The translations under genes were made by a program, and so were the position numbers. Positions 60,282 to 64,000 of a stretch of DNA of 64,000 bases are shown one piece after another. Every line of letters begins with the position of its first letter. Within the stretch, counting starts at the first letter, position 1. The notes beneath the pieces were generated by a model. It made no database searches. It was given only the letters and a program-made list of their open reading frames with translations, and was not told where the DNA came from. The stretch is from Ensifer adhaerens (lineage in GTDB: Bacteria > Pseudomonadota > Alphaproteobacteria > Rhizobiales > Rhizobiaceae): the NCBI RefSeq assembly GCF_028993555.1, contig NZ_CP118610.1, forward strand, positions 1,984,001-2,048,000, given 5' to 3'.

Positions 60282-60771
60282 GGCCCGCAAGGACAAAGCG
60301 GAAATATCCCCGTATATTCAATAGTCTATACCGCTTCCCTGATTCAATTCGTGCAGCGCCGCCTGGCTGGTTACGCGCTCAACCGTCGAGCGATGGGCGC
60401 CGGCTTGCCGCGGCGATCGCCCCGGCAAGGTCCAGGACTTATGGCCTTGCCGCTGATGCCTTGAATTTGCTGCCGCTTTCGGCGGCATGGCGGACTTGGC
60501 CGAACCTGCCACAGGCCCGACCCGGTCGCCAACGACTCCTGGCAGACATGACGCGTAGCAGCCCGACTTCGCTCTGGGACAACTGGTTACCGACCGGCGC
60601 GGCTGTGCTATCGTGTCATCAACCGGACTCTGCAAGCGAGCCTACTGCATGTTTCCTTTAATCGTAGCCGATTGAAGCACAAAAACATGCAGCAATTCAA
60701 AGTGCTACAGCGACCTTTGCGCGTCTGACAAGACGCGCGGCGCTGTAGGTGACCAACAGGGACACTACCGC
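60282..60771. other. Intergenic region with RIME-like copy
   Basis: No supported gene before the cyclase. It contains the copy E repeat at 60645-60748; the remainder has short overlapping frames only. Confidence 0.4.
60645..60748 (-). repeat. RIME-like intergenic palindromic element, copy E
   Basis: Reverse-oriented full copy: CTGCATGTTTCCTTTAATCG ... AAAAACATGCAG, then GCAATTCAAAGTGCTACAGC and the GCGCGTCTGACAAGACGCGC palindrome ending GCGCTGTAG. It lies 23 bases ahead of the cyclase start, so transcripts of that gene start close to or within it. Confidence 0.85.
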
Positions 60772-62520
60772 GTGGTTGAGAGGTCCGTTCAGCGCCGTCT
60801 GGCTGCCATCCTTGCCGCCGATGTAGTCGGTTACAGTCGCCTCATGGGCGTGGACGAGGACGGCACCTTGACGGCCGTGCAGAACCTCCGCGCCGAAGTG
60901 ATCGAAACCAGGATCGCCGAGCATCAGGGTCGGCTGTTCAAGTCGATGGGGGATGGCTTCCTTGCGGAGTTCCCCAGCGTGGTGAAGGCGGTGGCCTGCG
61001 CAGTTGCGTTACAGAAGGATATGGCAGCACGGAGCGCAGAGCTGTCAGGGGACCGAGCCATCCAGCTGCGCATTGGCGTCAACCTGGGGGATGTGATTGC
61101 TGAGGATGGCGATGTTTTCGGGGAAGGCGTGAACGTCGCTGTGCGGATCGAGGGACTTGCCCCGGCGGGCGGCATTACGGTCACCGGCATGGTTCATGAC
61201 AACATAGGAAGTCGCCTTGATCTCTCGTTTGAAGACATGGGTGAGCAGCAACTCAAGAACATCGCCCAGCCGGTCCGGGTCTATAGCCTGGGCGCTCCCT
61301 CAGGAACATCGGTGCGAGCAACAGCGGTCGAACGAATCAAACCGTCCATAGCAGTACTGCCATTTACCAACATGAGTGGTGATCCCGGGCAGGAGTACAT
61401 TTCCGATGGGATCACCGAGGATCTCATTACAGAACTCGCCCGCTTTCGCGGCCTGTCCGTCGTCGCTCGCCACGCATCGTTTCATTTTGCCAACAAGGGA
61501 AAAAGTCCTATCGAAGTAGCGCGCGAACTGGGCGTTGCCTATGTCGTTGAGGGTAGTCTGCGCAAACTGGGCGACCGAATTCGCATCACAGCCCAGTTGG
61601 TCGATGCCACGACCGGCACGCACGTCTGGGCCGACCGCTACGATCGCGATGCGCAGGATATCTTCGCTGTCCAGGACCTTGTCGTTGCCGCAATCGTAAC
61701 AATGCTGGAGGGCCGTATGGCCGCTGCAGAAGCAGCAAAGGCCCGCGCAAAACCAACGACCAGCTGGTCTGCATATGACTGCCTGTTACAAGGCCGCAAT
61801 CTATGTGACCATCAGCGTGATGCCGAAGCCGTACCACTGCTTGAGCGGGCAATTGCCATCGATCCGCATTTTGCACTTGCGCATGCCTGGCTGGCGATAG
61901 CTCTTACCATCAGCAATATCATTGTGCTCCATGACGATCAGATGGCCAAGGCTGAGAGCGCTTCGAAACAAGCGCTGGAGCTAGATGCCAACGACGCCAC
62001 GTCTCACTGGGCAAGAGCGCTCTACTACCTTTGGACAGGCGACCATGACCATTCACGCGTCCATTTTGACAGGGCGCTGACACTCAATCCGGCCGATATA
62101 CAGATCAAGGGCGACTACGCGAACTGGCAGCGTGCCAGTGGCAGGCCGGCCAATGCGTTGGCCACAATCGATGCCGCCATAGGCTTGGGTCCCTTCGTGC
62201 CCGATTGGTTTGCAGCGGTTCGCGGCCTGACGCTCTTTGACCTTGCTCGGTATGCTGAGGCAGTCGAAGCGCTCGAGAGTGCCCCTGTACAACGCTCCTG
62301 CGGCCTCTTGTACCTGGCCGCCGCGCGCGCGCAACTGGGCGACTTGACGGGTGCAAGTGAGGTGATCGCCAAGGTGAAGCTGATGAAACCGGATTTATCG
62401 CTTCGGAATGTGATCCAGGTACTGCACTACGCACTCCCTGAAGCTCAGCAACACTTGATTGATGCCCTGCGGAAGGCGGGGCTGCCGGAGCAGTATGTGC
62501 GCCCCTTGCGAGCAGTTTGA
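60772..62520 (+). CDS. Class III adenylate cyclase with C-terminal TPR half
   Basis: 582 residues from a GTG. Catalytic domain (residues 1-180): metal Asp17 in A-A-D-V-V-G-Y-S-R and Asp61 in M-G-D-G-F, and Lys57 (F-K-S-M-G-D) as adenine-selecting Lys. A linker domain (P-S-I-A-V-L-P-F-T-N-M-S-G-D, about 190-320) and TPR-like repeats (such as A-L-A-H-A-W-L-A-I-A, A-L-E-L-D-A-N-D-A) follow, a common rhizobial CyaX-type layout. No membrane segments. It lies inside prophage remnant 2 and may be a later insertion. Confidence 0.92.
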   Translation: MVERSVQRRLAAILAADVVGYSRLMGVDEDGTLTAVQNLRAEVIETRIAEHQGRLFKSMGDGFLAEFPSVVKAVACAVALQKDMAARSAELSGDRAIQLRIGVNLGDVIAEDGDVFGEGVNVAVRIEGLAPAGGITVTGMVHDNIGSRLDLSFEDMGEQQLKNIAQPVRVYSLGAPSGTSVRATAVERIKPSIAVLPFTNMSGDPGQEYISDGITEDLITELARFRGLSVVARHASFHFANKGKSPIEVARELGVAYVVEGSLRKLGDRIRITAQLVDATTGTHVWADRYDRDAQDIFAVQDLVVAAIVTMLEGRMAAAEAAKARAKPTTSWSAYDCLLQGRNLCDHQRDAEAVPLLERAIAIDPHFALAHAWLAIALTISNIIVLHDDQMAKAESASKQALELDANDATSHWARALYYLWTGDHDHSRVHFDRALTLNPADIQIKGDYANWQRASGRPANALATIDAAIGLGPFVPDWFAAVRGLTLFDLARYAEAVEALESAPVQRSCGLLYLAAARAQLGDLTGASEVIAKVKLMKPDLSLRNVIQVLHYALPEAQQHLIDALRKAGLPEQYVRPLRAV

Positions 62521-62707
62521 GTTAACTTCTGCCTGTGGCCCCTTGCTTCTTTTAGCTGCGCTACAAACATCGGTCGCTTTTGGTGCATGGCGGACGCCGG
62601 CAAGTCGTCCGCCCGGCTGATTTATGGGTTCACGGCCTAGCAAGGCAAGCGCCCGCCGCCCATGCCGCCGCCAGTCGTTCCGTCCGTTGCGTCCCGCATG
62701 TCGACAC

Positions 62708-62956
62708 TCAGGCCGCCATCTCCTCCTCGATCTCCATCGGCAGATCGCCCGCCATGAAGAGCACCGTGGCATCCTCGAACTCTCCCGTCGCAAGATCGCC
62801 CGCGCGGCTGAAGGCCACGACGCCCACCTTGGTCGCTGCCAGCCTTTCGGCCAGCCGCACCGCATGTTCGGCCCCGGTCGCCTGCACCGGATTGTCGGCA
62901 AGCAGCGCCCCGCGGCTTCCCAGCGTGAAGCTCTGAACGACGAAGTAGGTGATCAT
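62708..62956 (-). CDS. Small phage-type hypothetical protein
   Basis: 82 residues from an ATG with AGGAGCATGGG ahead. M-I-T-Y-F-V-V-Q-S-F, then A-E-H-A-V-R-L-A-E-R-L-A and V-G-V-V-A-F-S-R-A-G-D; acidic C-terminus E-I-E-E-E-M-A-A. Common in rhizobial phage early regions; function unknown. Divergent from the 63202 operon, whose promoter has the repressor operator. Confidence 0.75.
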   Translation of the reverse strand: MITYFVVQSFTLGSRGALLADNPVQATGAEHAVRLAERLAATKVGVVAFSRAGDLATGEFEDATVLFMAGDLPMEIEEEMAA

Positions 62957-63094
62957 CCCATGCTCCTTTTCCGCCACCTGGAATGGCGGCCCCAAGGTGG
63001 CGCAATCAATCGAACAAAACAAGAACAAATAATCGCCTATCGACAACTCAAAGCGGAGCCGCGAAGAAAATTCCTGCCGACGGCGCCTTTCCTA

Positions 63095-63124
63095 TTGACG
63101 GATAAATAGGAAATTTCCTATAAT
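63095..63124 (+). promoter_or_regulatory. Repressor-controlled promoter with 16-base operator
   Basis: TTGACG (63095-63100) and TATAAT (63119-63124) are 18 bases apart, an almost ideal sigma-70 promoter. The perfect palindrome ATAGGAAATTTCCTAT (63106-63121) lies between and over the -10. The same core is at 59582-59593, before the S24 repressor. Confidence 0.85.
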
Positions 63125-63201
63125 TCAACCTCAACAAAACCGGAGGGACCGATGGCACCCGAAAGGCGCCAGCGCGCACCTCGAACAGGCCGAGGTGAAC
63201 G

Positions 63202-63627
63202 ATGCCCGACGTGCTGATCGCGGATGCTGTTGCGGGCCCTGCCCCGTTCCTTCACGGACGTGAGGTCATTCTCGCCGTCATGACGCTCGGCACCGGCTAT
63301 TTCTGCGAGGAGACCGATACGGTCGGCACCACCTACAGGACCGCTGCCGACTGGCTTCGGGTCCATGATGGCGAGCATGTCGCAAGGTTGATCCGCTTCG
63401 ATCTCGACGCCCTTCACGGCGAGGACGTGACCGAGGCAGTCGCCGACGCCTGGCTCGAAGGCTACGACCAGGGCCCGGAAGAGGAACACAAGCTTCCGGC
63501 CTTTGTCCGCACCTCCGACGCCTGGGAGCGTTGGTGCGCGGACTTCGACGCGGACCGCGCGCCCTATAGCCAGGCCGTCCACGGCACCCTCAACCACCGC
63601 CAGCAGTTCGGTGCCGATCTCAGATGA
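63202..63627 (+). CDS. Phage early-region hypothetical protein
   Basis: 141 residues. Acidic, with G-R-E-V-I-L-A-V-M-T-L-G-T-G-Y-F-C-E-E, V-H-D-G-E-H-V-A-R-L-I-R-F-D, and L-P-A-F-V-R-T-S-D-A-W. No family recognised. First gene after the operator-bearing promoter; overlaps the next start by four bases (ATGA). Confidence 0.75.
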   Translation: MPDVLIADAVAGPAPFLHGREVILAVMTLGTGYFCEETDTVGTTYRTAADWLRVHDGEHVARLIRFDLDALHGEDVTEAVADAWLEGYDQGPEEEHKLPAFVRTSDAWERWCADFDADRAPYSQAVHGTLNHRQQFGADLR

Positions 63628-63887
63628 CCGTGACGCTCGACAAATCCGCCCTCTTTGCCGCCATGGAAGCCTTCTGGGAATCCGAAGGCGGCAATGAGCG
63701 CGGTGTGGAGGCAGCGATTGCGGCCTATCTGCAGCGCCAGGACCTCACCGCTTTCAACGACATGGCCACGCGCAAGCGCGCCGCATTGGCCACGGCAACC
63801 GCCCGGTTCGGGACATCCGCCCGCGGACGTGACGACGATGCAAAGTGCCCAATTTTGGCAATCTTTATTAATTTGCAAAAATGCTAA
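63624..63887 (+). CDS. Phage early-region hypothetical protein
   Basis: 87 residues. The first 70 are helical and acidic (S-A-L-F-A-A-M-E-A-F-W-E-S-E-G-G-N and A-A-I-A-A-Y-L-Q-R-Q). The last 15 (C-P-I-L-A-I-F-I-N-L-Q-K-C) come from AT-rich sequence unlike the body and may be read past a lost stop at an element boundary. Function unknown. Confidence 0.65.
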   Translation: MTVTLDKSALFAAMEAFWESEGGNERGVEAAIAAYLQRQDLTAFNDMATRKRAALATATARFGTSARGRDDDAKCPILAIFINLQKC

Positions 63888-63922
63888 TAAAATGAGCGGG
63901 GAGCATCAAGAGGAGAGATTCG

Positions 63923-64000
63923 ATGCCGCGCCTTGCTCATCTCTATTTCAAGACCGCAATCATTTTCCTGATCATCGGCCTCGTTATCGGCCTGCACATG
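63923..64000 (+). CDS. Small membrane protein, N-terminal part only
   Basis: The ATG at 63923 has AAGAGGAGAG ahead. 26 residues are present: P-R-L-A-H-L-Y-F-K-T-A-I-I-F-L then a hydrophobic stretch to the window edge. The start resembles small haem-copper-oxidase-related membrane proteins, but too little is visible for a family call. Confidence 0.55.
   Translation, partial: MPRLAHLYFKTAIIFLIIGLVIGLHM

Larger units (their letters stand above)
55985..63890. mobile_element. Prophage remnant 2: early region with S24 repressor and replication genes
   Basis: Contains phage-type early genes: unknown basic protein, DnaA-domain-IV-like protein, unknown helical protein and DnaT-like replication protein (minus strand), an S24-type repressor (plus), small unknown genes at 62708-63887, and one palindromic operator at both control regions. 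A cyclase gene and a RIME-like copy interrupt it. No integrase, terminase or tail genes. Boundaries are gene-based. Confidence 0.65.

Noticed and set aside
1..64000. CRISPR arrays, rRNA and tRNA genes
   Set aside because: No regularly spaced direct repeats and no recognisable RNA gene structure were seen on reading both strands.

Overview
The window reads as a high-GC alphaproteobacterial replicon, most likely Rhizobiaceae of the Ensifer/Sinorhizobium type. This rests on the arsR-aqpS-arsC-arsH arsenic order, a BA14K-family protein, several copies of a RIME-like intergenic palindromic element, a CyaX-type class III cyclase with a C-terminal tetratricopeptide half, and the general gene style. 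The species is an inference. No rRNA, tRNA or CRISPR array was seen.

Layout. 1-6 kb: a mechanosensitive channel gene cut by the window edge, a DUF924 gene, then a cobalamin-riboswitch operon (DUF1636 protein, ABC ATPase, binding protein, permease) with a Zur-box-like palindrome at its promoter. 6.5-13.7 kb: an aspartate module, namely AspT exchanger, aspartate 4-decarboxylase, second AspT, and a convergent SLC13-type carrier with TrkA-C domains. 14-20.3 kb: a small lipoprotein, a LysR/RidA/ene-reductase locus, and two probably Tat-exported enzymes (metallo-beta-lactamase fold, alpha/beta hydrolase) divergent from a GlxA-type AraC regulator.

20.5-32.7 kb: the late half of a short-tailed (SU10/P22-like) prophage on the minus strand. 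It holds a broken major capsid gene, adaptor and tail genes, a GNAT enzyme, an S74-chaperone protein, a tail fibre and a tightly overlapped lysis cassette. Terminase, portal and integrase are absent. Two lower-GC cargo genes sit between the capsid remnant and the adaptor genes. 33-45 kb: assorted chromosomal genes, including a Sel1-repeat protein, small envelope proteins, BA14K, D-Ala-D-Ala ligase, an orphan frameshifted immunity-like gene, a dienelactone-hydrolase-like gene, an arylsulfatase and a two-component system next to a COG4705 membrane protein.

45-55.8 kb: arsenic resistance (two unrelated arsenate reductases, aquaglyceroporin, ArsH, ArsR), another GlxA-type regulator divergent from a cysteine-synthase-fold enzyme, a GST, a fluoride riboswitch with crcB, a nucleoside deaminase, and a LysR divergent from an alpha/beta hydrolase. 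55.9-63.9 kb: an early-region phage remnant with DnaT-like and DnaA-domain-IV-like replication genes and an S24 repressor. The same palindromic operator lies at the repressor promoter and inside a well-formed promoter 3.5 kb away. A cyclase gene and a repeat copy lie between these two sites, as if inserted. The window ends inside a small membrane-protein gene.

The most notable signals are the repressor/operator pair, the cargo pair in the first prophage, the Zur-like box on the B12 operon and the doubled AspT aspartate module.
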